Notes: a model not told the origin generated them from the letters alone. 64,000 bases of DNA from Streptomyces caatingaensis (GCF_001187435.1 NZ_LFXA01000009.1:124001-188000), one strand, 5' to 3'; shown: positions 18,905 to 28,320, numbered from the stretch's first letter. Program-made: numbers and translations.

Positions 18905-20074
18905 GTGTCGTCAGCACAGCAGGGGACGTCAGCGCAGCAAGGGCCGTCAGGGCGGCGGGGCGAGAGGGCTTACGCGGCCGTACCGACCTTCGGCGTCGAG
19001 GAGGAGTTCTACCTCGTCGACCGCGAGACGCGGGCCACCGTCGCCCGCGCTCCCGACGTCATCAAACACGCCGGTGACCGGCTCGGTGACCGCATAGGCC
19101 CGGAGCTGTTCACCACCACGGTCGAGACGCGCACGCGGCCCGTCGCCACGCTCGACGAAATGCGGCGGGAGCTGCGGGGGTTGAGGGAAGGGCTCGGGGC
19201 GGCCGCGGACGAGGCCGGCTGCCGCGTCGTCGCGTCGGGCACGCCCGTCATCCCCTTCCGCGGCCCGCTGGAGATCGTCGAGGACGAGCCGCGCTACCGG
19301 CAACTGGCCGATTCGTATGGGCCGTTCGTCTCCGACGACCGCAACACCGGGGCCTGCGCGTGCCACGTGCACGTCGCCGTCTCCGGCCGCGAGGAGGCCG
19401 TCCAGCTCTGCAACCACCTGCGGCCCTGGCTGCCGGCGCTCCAGGCGCTCGCCGCCAACTCCCCCTTCCAGTCCGGGCGGGACAGCGGCTTCGCGAGCTG
19501 GCGGGCGCTGCACTTCGGCCGGTGGCCGCATGTCGGGCCGACGCCGCCGTTCCGCGACGCGGTGGCCTACGACGCGCTGGTGGACACGCTGGTCGCGTCC
19601 GGCATGCTCCAGGACCGCAAGCACGTCTACTGGTACGCGCGTCCCTCCGAGCACTGGCCCACGCTGGAGATCCGGGTGCCCGATGTGAACGCCGAGCTCG
19701 ACACCGTGCTTCTCGTCGCGGTGCTGGCGCGGGGGCTGGTGGGGGTGCTGCTGGACGACGTCCGGCGGGGTGCGGCGGCGCCGGCCGTCGCCGATCCCCT
19801 TCTGCGCGCGGCGCATTGGCGTGCCGCGCGGGACGGGCTGCGGGGTTCCGGGGTCGATCCGCTCACCGGGCGGCTGTGGCCGGCGCCGGATCTCGTCGAC
19901 CGTCTCGTCGAGCGTGCCGCTCCGGCCTTGGAGGCCGCCGGCGAACTGCGTTTCGCGCGCAGCGCGTGGCATCGGCTGCGGGCGAGCGGGGGCGGGGCGG
20001 CGCGCCAGCGGGCGGCGTATGCGCGGCGGGGGGATCTGCGGGACGTCGTCGACGCGCTCACGGTACGGGGGTGA
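18905..20074 (+). CDS. Carboxylate-amine ligase, YbdK/GCS2 family
   Basis: A 389-residue member of glutamate-cysteine ligase family 2. The signature GVEEEFYLVD starts near residue 29, CHVHV is a metal/ATP ligand region, and LEIRVPDVN lies further on. The family has weak glutamate-cysteine ligase activity in vitro; the physiological substrate is unclear. The first 25 residues (MSSAQQGTSAQQG) are low complexity, and a later start is possible, though GTG 18905 gives the longest plausible form. Confidence 0.87.
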   Translation: MSSAQQGTSAQQGPSGRRGERAYAAVPTFGVEEEFYLVDRETRATVARAPDVIKHAGDRLGDRIGPELFTTTVETRTRPVATLDEMRRELRGLREGLGAAADEAGCRVVASGTPVIPFRGPLEIVEDEPRYRQLADSYGPFVSDDRNTGACACHVHVAVSGREEAVQLCNHLRPWLPALQALAANSPFQSGRDSGFASWRALHFGRWPHVGPTPPFRDAVAYDALVDTLVASGMLQDRKHVYWYARPSEHWPTLEIRVPDVNAELDTVLLVAVLARGLVGVLLDDVRRGAAAPAVADPLLRAAHWRAARDGLRGSGVDPLTGRLWPAPDLVDRLVERAAPALEAAGELRFARSAWHRLRASGGGAARQRAAYARRGDLRDVVDALTVRG

Positions 20075-20131
20075 GGGCGCGCTTGCCCCGCGGCGTTTCC
20101 CTGCCCCCGCCCCGCCCCCGCCCCGTTTCCC

Positions 20132-20229
20132 AGGGGCTGCGCCCCTCCCCCCGGCCGCCGCTGTGACCGCGCTCCGCGCGGCGAGGCGGGGGCTCTGCCC
20201 CCTGCACCCCTGCCGGGGGCTGCGCCCCC
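20132..20229. repeat. Cluster of three GC hairpins between convergent genes
   Basis: The 202-bp gap between the ligase and the terpene cyclase contains three similar hairpins: AGGGGC-TGC-GCCCCT (20132-20146), GGGGGC-TCT-GCCCCC (20188-20202) and GGGGGC-TGC-GCCCCC (20215-20229). They resemble the widespread Streptomyces GGGGCTGCGCCCC intergenic motif and probably act as terminators. No gene lies in the gap. Confidence 0.6.
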
Positions 20230-20276
20230 TGGCCCCCGCACCTCCCGCGGACGGACGAGCTGAACAGCGGCTCCGG

Positions 20277-21455
20277 CTACGGCGACGTCGCGTAGCGGGT
20301 TCCCACATTCCCCGCGTGCCATTCGTGGTTGCCGGCCAGCCAGTTGGAGAGGCCGGTCATGAAGCGGGCCAGGAGGGGGCCCGTGGCGGAGAGTTCCGCG
20401 GCTTGGCGTTCGAAGGCGTGGACGAGGTCGTTGTGGACCTCGATCGCCTTCTGGAAGGCGTCCTCGATGGAGCAGTCCTCCTCGGCGGCGATCGCGGTCG
20501 GCAGGCTGTAGTGGAAGCGGCCGCCGGCCTGTTCCTTGCGCAGGGAGTAGAGGTCGTTGCAGATGGTCGAGGCGTTGGAGGAGAGGGCGACGGCGCGCTG
20601 GACGGCGGGCTCGGCGAAGAGCGCGGCGGGCAGCTCGTAGCCGCCGATGGCGTCGGTGATGGTGAGGCAGGGACGGAAGCTGTTGAACTGCCGCTGGACG
20701 AGGTACTCCCAGACCGCCGGGGTGCGCTCCTGGGAGATGCAGTCGCCTTCCGCGTTGTAGCCGAGGTAGAGGTTGACGATGTCGTGGCGGAAGCGGTGCG
20801 CCTGGGCCGGGGTGGCGAGGGCGCGGAAGTACTCCATGGCCGAGCGCATCGAGCGCAGGGCCGGGTGGGAGTCCATGCCGGTGCGCCAGTCGGCCTCGTA
20901 GCGGGGGACGTTGTGGGCGGGGTCGATCGCGGACTGGGCGAGGGCCAGCGCCGCGCCGCGCCGGTGGGCGGTGCCGCCGTACTCCGCCTCGCAGAAGTAG
21001 TCGTCGACGGCGTTCTCGCCGGCCAGGAGGCGGGCCGCCGCCATGAGGTGGTCGACGGTCGGCGCGTCCGGGTGGCACAGGACGACGGACCGGCCCGCGT
21101 CGAAGGCGACGAGGGCGTCCCGGAGGTCGGTGTCCGGGTAGAGGTCCACCTCCTTCTCGGCCCACTCGACGAGGCGGACGTTGATCTCGTCGGCCAGCGC
21201 GCGGTCGTCCCGTACGGGCGGGGGGCAGTAGAGGCCCTTGATGCGCTGGGAGGAGGGCGCCAGTTGCGGTGACGACGGCGGTGACGACGGCGGCGCCGGG
21301 GGTGAGTGCTCCGCCTCCGCCCCCACTTCCGGTTCCCGTTCCGGCGCCAGGCGCAGGGAGGTGGTGCCCAGCCCGGTGGGGCCGGTCGGCAGGCGGGGGA
21401 GAGGGGGGAGGGACGTCGTGGGGGCGTCCGTCGTACCGGGGGTTGGTGCCTTCAT
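20277..21455 (-). CDS. Class I terpene cyclase, 2-methylisoborneol-synthase-like, possible encapsulin cargo
   Basis: A 392-residue terpene cyclase with both metal motifs: DDYFCE at residues 151-156 and NDLYSLRKE starting near 300. The RY pair near the C-terminus (GTRYATSP) is also typical. About 70 residues of Pro/Ser/Thr-rich disordered sequence precede the catalytic domain and contain TGPTGLGT (24-31), a motif I recall from encapsulin-targeted 2-methylisoborneol synthases. The prenyl methyltransferase and encapsulin shell genes that normally accompany that enzyme are absent from the window, so the product is uncertain. ATG 21455 follows ACGGAG. Confidence 0.85.
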   Translation of the reverse strand: MKAPTPGTTDAPTTSLPPLPRLPTGPTGLGTTSLRLAPEREPEVGAEAEHSPPAPPSSPPSSPQLAPSSQRIKGLYCPPPVRDDRALADEINVRLVEWAEKEVDLYPDTDLRDALVAFDAGRSVVLCHPDAPTVDHLMAAARLLAGENAVDDYFCEAEYGGTAHRRGAALALAQSAIDPAHNVPRYEADWRTGMDSHPALRSMRSAMEYFRALATPAQAHRFRHDIVNLYLGYNAEGDCISQERTPAVWEYLVQRQFNSFRPCLTITDAIGGYELPAALFAEPAVQRAVALSSNASTICNDLYSLRKEQAGGRFHYSLPTAIAAEEDCSIEDAFQKAIEVHNDLVHAFERQAAELSATGPLLARFMTGLSNWLAGNHEWHAGNVGTRYATSP

Positions 21456-21579
21456 GAGACTCCGTCCGCGGGGCTGGGGCCTGGATCTGCTCTCCCCGAA
21501 GGGGTAGCACGGGCCCGAGAGGCGTCACAAGGCCGCCCTCAGCCCCATGTGCCGCGCCGGGAACAGGAGTTCGGGCATG

Positions 21580-22404
21580 TCAGGCCGGTGGCCCGGGCAC
21601 CACCAGCGGTCCGCCGGTCACCGGGTCCGGCACCACGACCGCCTCCAGGCCGAACACCTCGCGCACCAGCTCCGCCGTCACCACGTCCTCCGGGCGCCCC
21701 TCCGCCACCACCCGTCCCGCCTTCATCGCGACGAGGTGATGGGCGTACCGGGCCGCCTGGTTGAGGTCGTGGAGGACGGCCACGACCGTGCGGCCGCGTT
21801 CGGCGTTGAGGAGGCGGACCAGGTCCAGGACCTCGACCTGGTGGGCGATGTCCAGATAGGTGGTGGGCTCGTCGAGGAGCAGCAGATCGGTGTCCTGGGC
21901 GAGGGCCATGGCGATCCAGACGCGCTGCCGCTGGCCGCCGGAGAGCTCGTCCACCGGGCGGTCGGCCAGCGTCGTCACGTCCGTCCGGGCCATCGCGTCC
22001 GCGACCGCCCGCTCGTCGGCCTCGGACCACTGCCGCCACCAGCGCTGGTGCGGCTGGCGGCCGCGGGCGACCAGGTCGGCGACGGTGATCGCCTCCGGGG
22101 CGACGGGCGTCTGCGGCAGCAGGCCCAGGCGGGTGGCGAGCTGCCGGGTGGGGATGCGGGACAGCTCCTCGCCGTCGAGGACGACCGAGCCGCCCGCCGG
22201 GCGCAGCAGCCGCCCCAGGGCGCGCAACAGGGTCGATTTGCCGCAGGCGTTGGGCCCGACGACGACCGTCACCCGGCCGTCCGGGACGGCGAGGTCGAGG
22301 CCCTCGACGACGGTGCGGTTCTCGTAGGCGAGGGTCAGGTCCCGCGCCCGCAGCCTGCTGTCGGTCGTGCGCCGCTGCTGCTGGGGCATGGTGCGCTCGG
22401 TCAT
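21580..22404 (-). CDS. Iron-siderophore ABC transporter ATP-binding protein (FecE/FepC type)
   Basis: A 274-residue ABC ATPase. Walker A is GPNACGKST, the Q-loop LGLLPQT, the signature [17 protein letters not shown] and Walker [13 protein letters not shown]. It powers uptake through the two FecCD-type permeases encoded just upstream, with ATGA overlaps at both junctions. An alternative ATG lies 15 bp further in. The promoter region carries an iron box, consistent with ferric-siderophore import. Confidence 0.93.
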   Translation of the reverse strand: MTERTMPQQQRRTTDSRLRARDLTLAYENRTVVEGLDLAVPDGRVTVVVGPNACGKSTLLRALGRLLRPAGGSVVLDGEELSRIPTRQLATRLGLLPQTPVAPEAITVADLVARGRQPHQRWWRQWSEADERAVADAMARTDVTTLADRPVDELSGGQRQRVWIAMALAQDTDLLLLDEPTTYLDIAHQVEVLDLVRLLNAERGRTVVAVLHDLNQAARYAHHLVAMKAGRVVAEGRPEDVVTAELVREVFGLEAVVVPDPVTGGPLVVPGPPA

Positions 22405-23468
22405 GCGGTGCCGCCTCCCGTACGGACGTGGGTGCCGCGGCCCTTGACGATGAGCCGGATCAGGTACGGCGCGCCGACGGCCGCCGTCAGGACGCCCACC
22501 GGCAGTTCGGTGGGCGCGAAGAGCCTGCGGGCCAGGAGGTCCGCGAGGACGACGATGAGCGCGCCGGTCAGGGCCGAGCAGACCAGCGGGGTCTGGGCGG
22601 TGCGCGCGGTGCGGCGGGCGATCTGCGGGGCGAGCAGGGCGACGAAGTCGACCGGCCCGGCCGCGCCGGTGGCGACGGAGGCGAGGACGACGCCGAGCAG
22701 GACGAGCCCGCCGCGCACCCGGTTCAGCCGGACGCCCAGGGCGGTCGCGGTGTCGTCGTCCAGGGCGACCGTGCGCTGGGCGCGGGCGGCCCAGCACAGG
22801 GGGACGGCGAGCAGCAGCAGCGCCCAGGCGACGGGCTCGGCGCGGTCCCAGCCGGCGTCGTTGAGGGAGCCGGTGAGCCAGACCTTGGCCTGCTGGGCGA
22901 CCAGGTAGTCGCCGCTGGTCAGGAAGAGCTGGATGATCGCGCGCAGGGCGACGGCGAAGCCGATGCCGATGAGGACGAAGCGGCCGGCGTGCAGCCCGCC
23001 GCGCCAGGCGAAGAGGTAGACGAGGGCGGCGGCGAGCAGCCCGCCCGCCGCCGACACGTACGGCAGCGTCGTGAACGAGGTGACGCCGAGGGTCATCGCG
23101 CCGACGGTCAGCGCGCCCGCGCCCTGCGAGACGCCGATGACGTCGGGGCTGGCGAGCGGGTTGCGGGCGACGGTCTGGATCAGTGCGCCGGCGAGGCCGA
23201 AGGCGGCGCCGACCAGGACGCCGACCGCCATGCGCGGCAGGCGGAACGTGCCGACGGTCAGCTCCTGCGCCGACGGCCGGCCCAGCAGCACGTCGAGCAC
23301 CTCGCCGGGGCCGACGAACTCCTCGCCCACGCACAGGTACGCCAGGCACGCGGCGGCCAGCGCCAGGGCGAGGCAGCCGGCCGTGACCGTGGCCCGGCGG
23401 TGGACGAGGAAGGAGCCGCGGGCGGCGCGGAGCAGGGCGTAGCCCGTGGGCAGGGTGGGGGCGCTCAT
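22401..23468 (-). CDS. FecCD-family iron transporter permease (second subunit)
   Basis: A 355-residue permease with about ten membrane segments. It shows the family features [39 protein letters not shown] and a [18 protein letters not shown] loop that contacts the ATPase. It starts at ATG 23468, overlapping the first permease's stop, and its own stop overlaps the ATPase start, so the three are translationally coupled. Confidence 0.93.
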   Translation of the reverse strand: MSAPTLPTGYALLRAARGSFLVHRRATVTAGCLALALAAACLAYLCVGEEFVGPGEVLDVLLGRPSAQELTVGTFRLPRMAVGVLVGAAFGLAGALIQTVARNPLASPDVIGVSQGAGALTVGAMTLGVTSFTTLPYVSAAGGLLAAALVYLFAWRGGLHAGRFVLIGIGFAVALRAIIQLFLTSGDYLVAQQAKVWLTGSLNDAGWDRAEPVAWALLLLAVPLCWAARAQRTVALDDDTATALGVRLNRVRGGLVLLGVVLASVATGAAGPVDFVALLAPQIARRTARTAQTPLVCSALTGALIVVLADLLARRLFAPTELPVGVLTAAVGAPYLIRLIVKGRGTHVRTGGGTA

Positions 23469-24493
23469 GCCGCCACCGTCCGGCGGCGGGCGAGGGTGAC
23501 GAGGAAGGGGAGGCCGATGAGGGCGGTGGTGACGCCGGCCGGGACCTCGCTGTTCTCGTAGACCACCCGGCCGGCGACGTCCGAGAGCAGCAGGACGACC
23601 GGGCCGAGCAGCGCCGCCATCGGCAGCAGCCGGCGGTGGTCGCCGCCGACGAGGGCCCGCGCGATGTGCGGCACGGCGAGGCCGACGAAGGCGATCGGGC
23701 CGGCGGCGGCCACGCCGACGCCGGTCAGCACGGTCGCGCCGGTGCCCGCCGCGATCCGTACGGCGGCGACGTTGCGGCCCAGGCCGCGGGCCGCGTCCTC
23801 GCCCAGCGCGAGGGCGTCCAGGCCCCGGGCCGCGCCGAGGACGAGGACCGTGCCGGCCAGCAGGAACGGCCACATCTGCCGGGCGATCTCCGCGTCCCGC
23901 CCGGCGAGCGAGCCGATCTGCCAGAACCGGAACTCGTCCAGGGCGGACGCGCGGGTGGTCAGGATGCCGGAGATCACCGAGACCAGCAGCGCGTTGATCG
24001 CGGCGCCGGAGAGGGCGAGCTTGACCGGCGACGCGCCGCCGCGGCCCCGGGTGGCGATCGCGTGCACGGCGACGGAGGCGAGGGCGGCGCCGGCGAACGC
24101 GAACCACACCTGCCCGCCGAGCGTGTGCACGCCCGCCGCCGCGATGGCCAGGACGACGCCGAGCGACGCGCCCTGGCTGATGCCGAGGACGCCGGGGTCG
24201 GCGATGGGGTTGCGGGTGACGCCCTGGAGCACGACCCCGGCCATGGCCAGGGCGGCGCCGGTCATCAGCCCGATGAGGGTGCGGGGGAGGCGCAGCGAGC
24301 GCACGATGCCGGCGGTGGTGTCGTCGCCGCCGTGCAGCAGGGCGTCCAGGACGCGGTCCGGGGCGATGGCGCGGTTGCCCACGGCGAGGCTGAGCAGGAC
24401 CGCCGCCAGCAGGGCGACGACGGCCGCGGCCGTCCAGCCGAGGCGGCGGGCCGCGCGCGGGCGGGCGCCGGCCGGGGGGCCGGCGGCTGACAT
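23465..24493 (-). CDS. FecCD-family iron transporter permease (first subunit)
   Basis: A 342-residue permease with about nine to ten membrane segments, containing [35 protein letters not shown] and [21 protein letters not shown] 24493 is preferred over ATG 24529 because GGAAG lies at the right distance from it. It is first in the operon, behind a DmdR/IdeR-type iron box at 24575-24593. No substrate-binding lipoprotein is encoded nearby. Confidence 0.92.
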   Translation of the reverse strand: MSAAGPPAGARPRAARRLGWTAAAVVALLAAVLLSLAVGNRAIAPDRVLDALLHGGDDTTAGIVRSLRLPRTLIGLMTGAALAMAGVVLQGVTRNPIADPGVLGISQGASLGVVLAIAAAGVHTLGGQVWFAFAGAALASVAVHAIATRGRGGASPVKLALSGAAINALLVSVISGILTTRASALDEFRFWQIGSLAGRDAEIARQMWPFLLAGTVLVLGAARGLDALALGEDAARGLGRNVAAVRIAAGTGATVLTGVGVAAAGPIAFVGLAVPHIARALVGGDHRRLLPMAALLGPVVLLLSDVAGRVVYENSEVPAGVTTALIGLPFLVTLARRRTVAA

Positions 24494-24574
24494 GGCTTCC
24501 ACTTTCGCTGACCGCAGCTCTCTCGACATGGTCCGGACGGCTCGCCCGGCCGAAGGCCCGACCGCGGGCCCGAC

Positions 24575-24593
24575 TTAGGCAAGGCTAAGTCTA
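24575..24593. promoter_or_regulatory. Iron box (DmdR1/IdeR operator)
   Basis: TTAGGCAAGGCTAAGTCTA matches 13 of 19 positions of the actinobacterial iron-box consensus TTAGGTTAGGCTAACCTAA and contains a perfect inverted repeat ACTTAG-N6-CTAAGT (24573-24590). It lies between the FecCD operon and the divergent HAD gene, 82 bp before the former and 48 bp before the latter. Repression under iron-replete conditions is the expected effect. Confidence 0.82.
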
Positions 24594-24640
24594 CGGGGGG
24601 CCGTGCCCGGTCCCGCCCTCCTCACCCGAGAATGGGGCCC

Positions 24641-25282
24641 ATGACCACACCCACCCGCAGCGCGCCCTTCACCGTCGGCTTCGATCTGGACATGACCCTG
24701 ATCGACTCCCGGCCGGGGATCAAGGCGGCCTACGAGGCCCTCGCCGCCGAGACCGGCGTCCCCATCGACGCCGACCTCGTCGTCAGCCGCCTCGGCCCGC
24801 CGCTCGTCCACGAGCTGCGGGAGTGGTTCCCGGAGGAGGACGTTCCGCGGATGGCCGTCCGCTACCGCGAGCTGTACCCGGACCTCGCCATCGCGCCCAC
24901 CGTCCCGATGCCCGGCGCCCGCGCGGCCCTGGCCGCGGTGCGGGCGCTCGGCGGCCGGTCGGTGGTGGTCACCGCCAAGCACGGCGGCAACGCCCGGCTG
25001 CACCTGGAGCACCTCGGCCTGGAACCGGACGCGCTGATCGGCGACCTGTGGGCCGAGCAGAAGGCGGTGGCGCTGCGCGCCGAGGGCGCCGGGATCTACG
25101 TCGGCGACCACACCGGCGACGTGCGCGGCGCCCGGACCGCGGGCGCGCTCTCCGTGGCCGTCCCGACCGGCCCGTGCCCGGCGCACGAACTGCGGGCGGC
25201 CGGCGCGGACGTCGTCCTGGACGGCGGCCTGGCCGCCTTCCCGGCGTGGCTGGAGGAGCACCGGGCGGGCCTGGCCGCGTGA
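24641..25282 (+). CDS. HAD-family hydrolase
   Basis: A 213-residue haloacid dehalogenase-type phosphatase. Motif I is FDLDMTLIDSR (nucleophile and acid/base aspartates), motif II VVVTAK and motif IV YVGDHTGD. The helical cap between motifs I and II suggests a phosphoglycolate-phosphatase-like fold. Substrate unknown. ATG 24632 would add three residues; 24641 is chosen on spacing, weakly. Divergent from the iron transporter across an iron box, so it may also respond to iron. Confidence 0.82.
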   Translation: MTTPTRSAPFTVGFDLDMTLIDSRPGIKAAYEALAAETGVPIDADLVVSRLGPPLVHELREWFPEEDVPRMAVRYRELYPDLAIAPTVPMPGARAALAAVRALGGRSVVVTAKHGGNARLHLEHLGLEPDALIGDLWAEQKAVALRAEGAGIYVGDHTGDVRGARTAGALSVAVPTGPCPAHELRAAGADVVLDGGLAAFPAWLEEHRAGLAA

Positions 25283-25297
25283 CGGCCCGGCGCGGCC

Positions 25298-25537
25298 TCA
25301 GTGGGAGGCGTCCCGCGCCGCCCGCCGCTGGGCCGCGACGGCCCGCAGCACCCCGCCCGCCGCGATCGCGAAGCCCACGCCCATGAGCATGGAGACGAAG
25401 TAGGCGGCCGTCGGCAGCGGGTCGGCGCCGAGGAAGAGCGGGGCCACCGTGGCCAGCGTGGCCACGGCGCCGATCAGGAAGACGATGGCGCCGGCGCGGA
25501 CCAGCAGATCCCCGGGCCGGGACGTTTCGTTGCTCAC
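25298..25537 (-). CDS. Small membrane protein
   Basis: A 79-residue protein with two membrane segments (AGAIVFLIGAVATLATVAPLF and FVSMLMGVGFAIAAGGVL) and a basic tail QRRAARDASH. The GTG at 25537 gives the N-terminus MSNETSRPGDLL; the RBS is weak. It is convergent with the HAD gene. Function unknown. Confidence 0.72.
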   Translation of the reverse strand: MSNETSRPGDLLVRAGAIVFLIGAVATLATVAPLFLGADPLPTAAYFVSMLMGVGFAIAAGGVLRAVAAQRRAARDASH

Positions 25538-25724
25538 CCGAGCAGGGTAGTGGCCCAGGAGCCGGGTTCGCCCCCGGGGCCGTACACAGGGCTGTGACCA
25601 GGAACGGCGCACGCGCACACCGACCGCCGCGCACGACATGGGCACGCAGGATCGCCGCCGGACGCGCAGAGGTACGACCCGAGGACGTCTTGTCACCGGG
25701 CCCGGGACCATTAGCCTTGGGGGT

Positions 25725-25744
25725 AGCGGGTCTTGCGACCCGCT
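25725..25744 (+). other. Leader hairpin upstream of the second cold-shock gene
   Basis: AGCGGGTC-TTGC-GACCCGCT forms a perfect 8-bp stem about 85 bp before the start codon and is followed 18-23 bases later by a T run (gcggttttta). There is no plus-strand gene just upstream to terminate, so it may be a structured cold-shock leader or a terminator reached by read-through from the HAD gene. Confidence 0.4.
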
Positions 25745-25829
25745 GTAGTGCTATCCAGAGCGGTTTTTACTTGCTTACGGATTTTTCGACAGTTTCCGGT
25801 TTCCGACGAGTACGAGGACGAGGACAGAC

Positions 25830-26213
25830 GTGCCTACCGGCAAGGTCAAGTGGTTCAACAGCGAGAAGGGCTTCGGCTTTCTCTCCCGCGACGACGGCGG
25901 CGACGTCTTCGTGCACTCCTCGGTGCTCCCGGACGGGGTGGACACGCTCAAGCCCGGCCAGCGCGTGGAGTTCGGCGTCGTCGCCGGCCAGCGCGGCGAC
26001 CAGGCGCTCAGCGTGATCGTCCTGGACCCGACCCCGTCCGTCGCCGCCGCCCAGCGCCGCAAGCCCGACGAACTTGCCTCCATCGTCCAGGACCTGACGA
26101 CGCTGCTCGAGAACGTCACCCAGCAGCTGGAGCGCGGCCGCTACCCCGACAAGGCCCACGGCGCCAAGATCGCCGGCATGCTGCGCGCCGTCGCCGACCA
26201 GCTGGACGTCTGA
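25830..26213 (+). CDS. Cold-shock domain protein with C-terminal extension
   Basis: A 127-residue protein. Residues 1-66 are a cold-shock domain (GKVKWFNSEKGFGFL with RNP1, DVFVHSSV with RNP2). A helical extension of about 60 residues follows, with the segment PDELASIVQDLTTLLENV, predicted amphipathic and possibly for dimerisation. The usual CspA is about 67 residues, so the extension marks a different subfamily common in actinobacteria. It starts at GTG 25830 after gaggac. Confidence 0.92.
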   Translation: MPTGKVKWFNSEKGFGFLSRDDGGDVFVHSSVLPDGVDTLKPGQRVEFGVVAGQRGDQALSVIVLDPTPSVAAAQRRKPDELASIVQDLTTLLENVTQQLERGRYPDKAHGAKIAGMLRAVADQLDV

Positions 26214-26261
26214 CCGCCCCCGGAGTGCCCGGGGAGAGCCGGGCGCTCTCGCCGGGCGCTC

Positions 26262-27116
26262 TCAGGGAAAGCTGAGCGCGTCCGGGCCGAGGGGCGGTAC
26301 GAGCCCCTCGGCCGCGGCCCGGGTCAGCAGCCCCCGCACCGCCGCGTAGCCGTCCTCGCCGAGGTCGGCCGTGAACTCGTTCACATAGAGCCCGATGTGC
26401 TGGTCGGTGACCGCCGGGTCCATCTCCTGCGCGTGCTCCAGGACATACGGACGCGACGCCTCCGGATCGTCCCACGCCATGCGCACCGAGGCGCGGGCCG
26501 CGTCCGCGAGCCGGCGCAGCGTGTCCGCGCCCAGGGACCGCTTGGCGATGATCGCGCCCAGCGGTATCGGCAGGCCGGTGGTGCCCTCCCAGTGGTCGCC
26601 CATGTCGGCGAGGCAGGTCAGCCCGTACTCCTGGTACGTGAAGCGGGCCTCGTGGATGACCAGGCCGGCGTCCACCTTGCCGTCCCGCACGGCCGGCATG
26701 ATCTCGTGGAACGGCAGGACGACGACCTCGCCGACGCCGCCCGGCACCTCCGCCGCGGCCCACAGCCGGAACAGCAGATAGGCGGTCGAGCGCTCGCTGG
26801 GCACCGCGACCGTCCTCCCCGACAGCGCCTCGGGGCCGCCGAGCGCGTCCCGCGTGAGCACCAGGGGCCCGCAGCCGCGGCCCACCGCGCCGCCGCAGGG
26901 CAGCAGCGCGTACTCGTCCAGCACCCAGGGCAGCACCGCGTACGACACCTTCAGCACGTCGAACTCGCCGCGCTCGGCCATGCCGTTGGTGCGGTCGATG
27001 TCCGCGAAGGTCACGTCCAGGGCCGGGGCGCCGGGGACGCGGCCGTGGGCCCAGGCGTCGAAGACGAAGGTGTCGTTGGGGCAGGGCGAGTAGGCGATGC
27101 GGACGGTGTCGTTCAC
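26262..27116 (-). CDS. mqnD: 1,4-dihydroxy-6-naphthoate synthase
   Basis: MqnD converts cyclic dehypoxanthine futalosine to 1,4-dihydroxy-6-naphthoate in the futalosine route to menaquinone. The 284-residue protein has the family opening RIAYSPCPNDTFVFDAW, then DVLKVSYAVLP and GLVIHEARFTYQ with the conserved histidine. Its GTG start overlaps the mqnB stop (GTGA) and follows AAGGAGC. The upstream neighbour performs an earlier step of the same pathway. Confidence 0.95.
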   Translation of the reverse strand: MNDTVRIAYSPCPNDTFVFDAWAHGRVPGAPALDVTFADIDRTNGMAERGEFDVLKVSYAVLPWVLDEYALLPCGGAVGRGCGPLVLTRDALGGPEALSGRTVAVPSERSTAYLLFRLWAAAEVPGGVGEVVVLPFHEIMPAVRDGKVDAGLVIHEARFTYQEYGLTCLADMGDHWEGTTGLPIPLGAIIAKRSLGADTLRRLADAARASVRMAWDDPEASRPYVLEHAQEMDPAVTDQHIGLYVNEFTADLGEDGYAAVRGLLTRAAAEGLVPPLGPDALSFP

Positions 27117-27856
27117 GGTGCTCCTTCGGGACGTCCTGCGGAGGCGGCGGCCGAGCCGGCCGAGGCGGCGGGGACGACGGCCGCGGGCAGCGCGCGGAAG
27201 GCGCCGGTGAGCGCGGCCAGCGCGTCCCCGATGCGCCAGGCGGCCCGGTCGCGCGGCCCCACGGCGTTCGAGACGGCGCGCAGCTCCAGCACCGGCGTGC
27301 CGTGCGCGGCGGCGGCCTCGGCCACGCCGAAGCCCTCCATCGCCTCGGCGAGCGCGCGGGGGTGGCGGCGCGTCAGCTCCGCGGCGCGCCCGGCGGAGCC
27401 GGTCACCGTGGAGACGGTCAGCACCTCCCCGGGCAGCGCGCCGGTCGCCGCGGCGACGGCCCGGACGAGGCCGGGGTCGGGCCGGTGCGCGTCGCGGCCG
27501 AAGCCCAGCTCGGTGACGGTCAGGAAGCCGCCGGGCGCCTCGGCGCCCAGGTCGGCGGCGACGATCCGCTCGGCGACCACCAGGGCGCCCAGCGGTGCCC
27601 CGGGGGCGACGCCCCCGCCGATGCCCGCCGAGACGGCCAGGGCGTACGGCCCGCCCGCGAGCGCGGCCGCCGTCAGGGCCGTCGCCGTGCCGGCCGCGGC
27701 CGCCGCCGGGCCGACGCCGGCGGCCAGCACGTCGTACCCGCCCGTGCGGTGCAGCACCGCGCCGCCCGGCAGCGCGACCTCTTCCGGGACGCCGGGGAAC
27801 GCGGCCGTCACCGCGTCCCGCTCGGCGGCGACGGCGGTGACGACGAGGACCCGCAT
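27113..27856 (-). CDS. mqnB: Futalosine hydrolase
   Basis: MqnB removes hypoxanthine from futalosine and belongs to the nucleoside phosphorylase/MTAN fold. The 247-residue protein shows VLVVTAVAAERDAV, AGIGGGV, TVSTVTGS and the catalytic region AEAMEGFGVAEAA. It begins two bases after the DUF2771 stop codon and overlaps mqnD, so these three genes form one transcript. The C-terminal 25 residues are Ala-rich. Confidence 0.94.
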   Translation of the reverse strand: MRVLVVTAVAAERDAVTAAFPGVPEEVALPGGAVLHRTGGYDVLAAGVGPAAAAAGTATALTAAALAGGPYALAVSAGIGGGVAPGAPLGALVVAERIVAADLGAEAPGGFLTVTELGFGRDAHRPDPGLVRAVAAATGALPGEVLTVSTVTGSAGRAAELTRRHPRALAEAMEGFGVAEAAAAHGTPVLELRAVSNAVGPRDRAAWRIGDALAALTGAFRALPAAVVPAASAGSAAASAGRPEGAP

Positions 27857-27858
27857 CG

Positions 27859-28320
27859 TCAGGATTCGGCCTTCAGCGTGTAGTTCCAGACGCCCAGCGC
27901 CTCCCGGTCGCCCAGCTCCACGATGCTGACCTTGACCTCGTCGGACTTGGCCAGCTCGAAGAAGTAACCGGCCTGGACGGTCCGGTACGTCTTCGTGTTC
28001 TTGCCCATCGCCCGGCCGTTGACGAACATCGTCCAGCCGTTGTCGGCGATCTTCGGGTCGACGCCGATGTGCAGCTTGTCGTCGACGGTCGCCTTGATGG
28101 TCTTGCCGCTCTTCTGGAGACAGTCGCCCAGGTCCTTCTGGTCGATGCCGTCGCCGCCGTTGTAGCAGGTGGCCTCCGACTGGACCGTCGACGAACCGAC
28201 GGTCACCGTCGCCATCGGGGTCGGCTTGTCGCAGGCGGAGAGGGCGACGAGCCCAAAGGTCACGGCACCGGCGGCGGCAGCGGCGCGGCGGCGTCTGTCC
28301 CGGAAAAACGCAGCGGTCAT
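27859..28320 (-). CDS. DUF2771 lipoprotein
   Basis: A 153-residue lipoprotein. The signal peptide (about 29 residues) ends in a lipobox LSAC, with Cys30 expected to be lipidated. The extracellular part has two further cysteines (TCYNGG and DCLQ) that may pair. The family is common in Streptomyces beside mqnB but has no known function. It is the first gene of the mqnB-mqnD operon, with a 2-bp gap. Confidence 0.87.
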   Translation of the reverse strand: MTAAFFRDRRRRAAAAAGAVTFGLVALSACDKPTPMATVTVGSSTVQSEATCYNGGDGIDQKDLGDCLQKSGKTIKATVDDKLHIGVDPKIADNGWTMFVNGRAMGKNTKTYRTVQAGYFFELAKSDEVKVSIVELGDREALGVWNYTLKAES

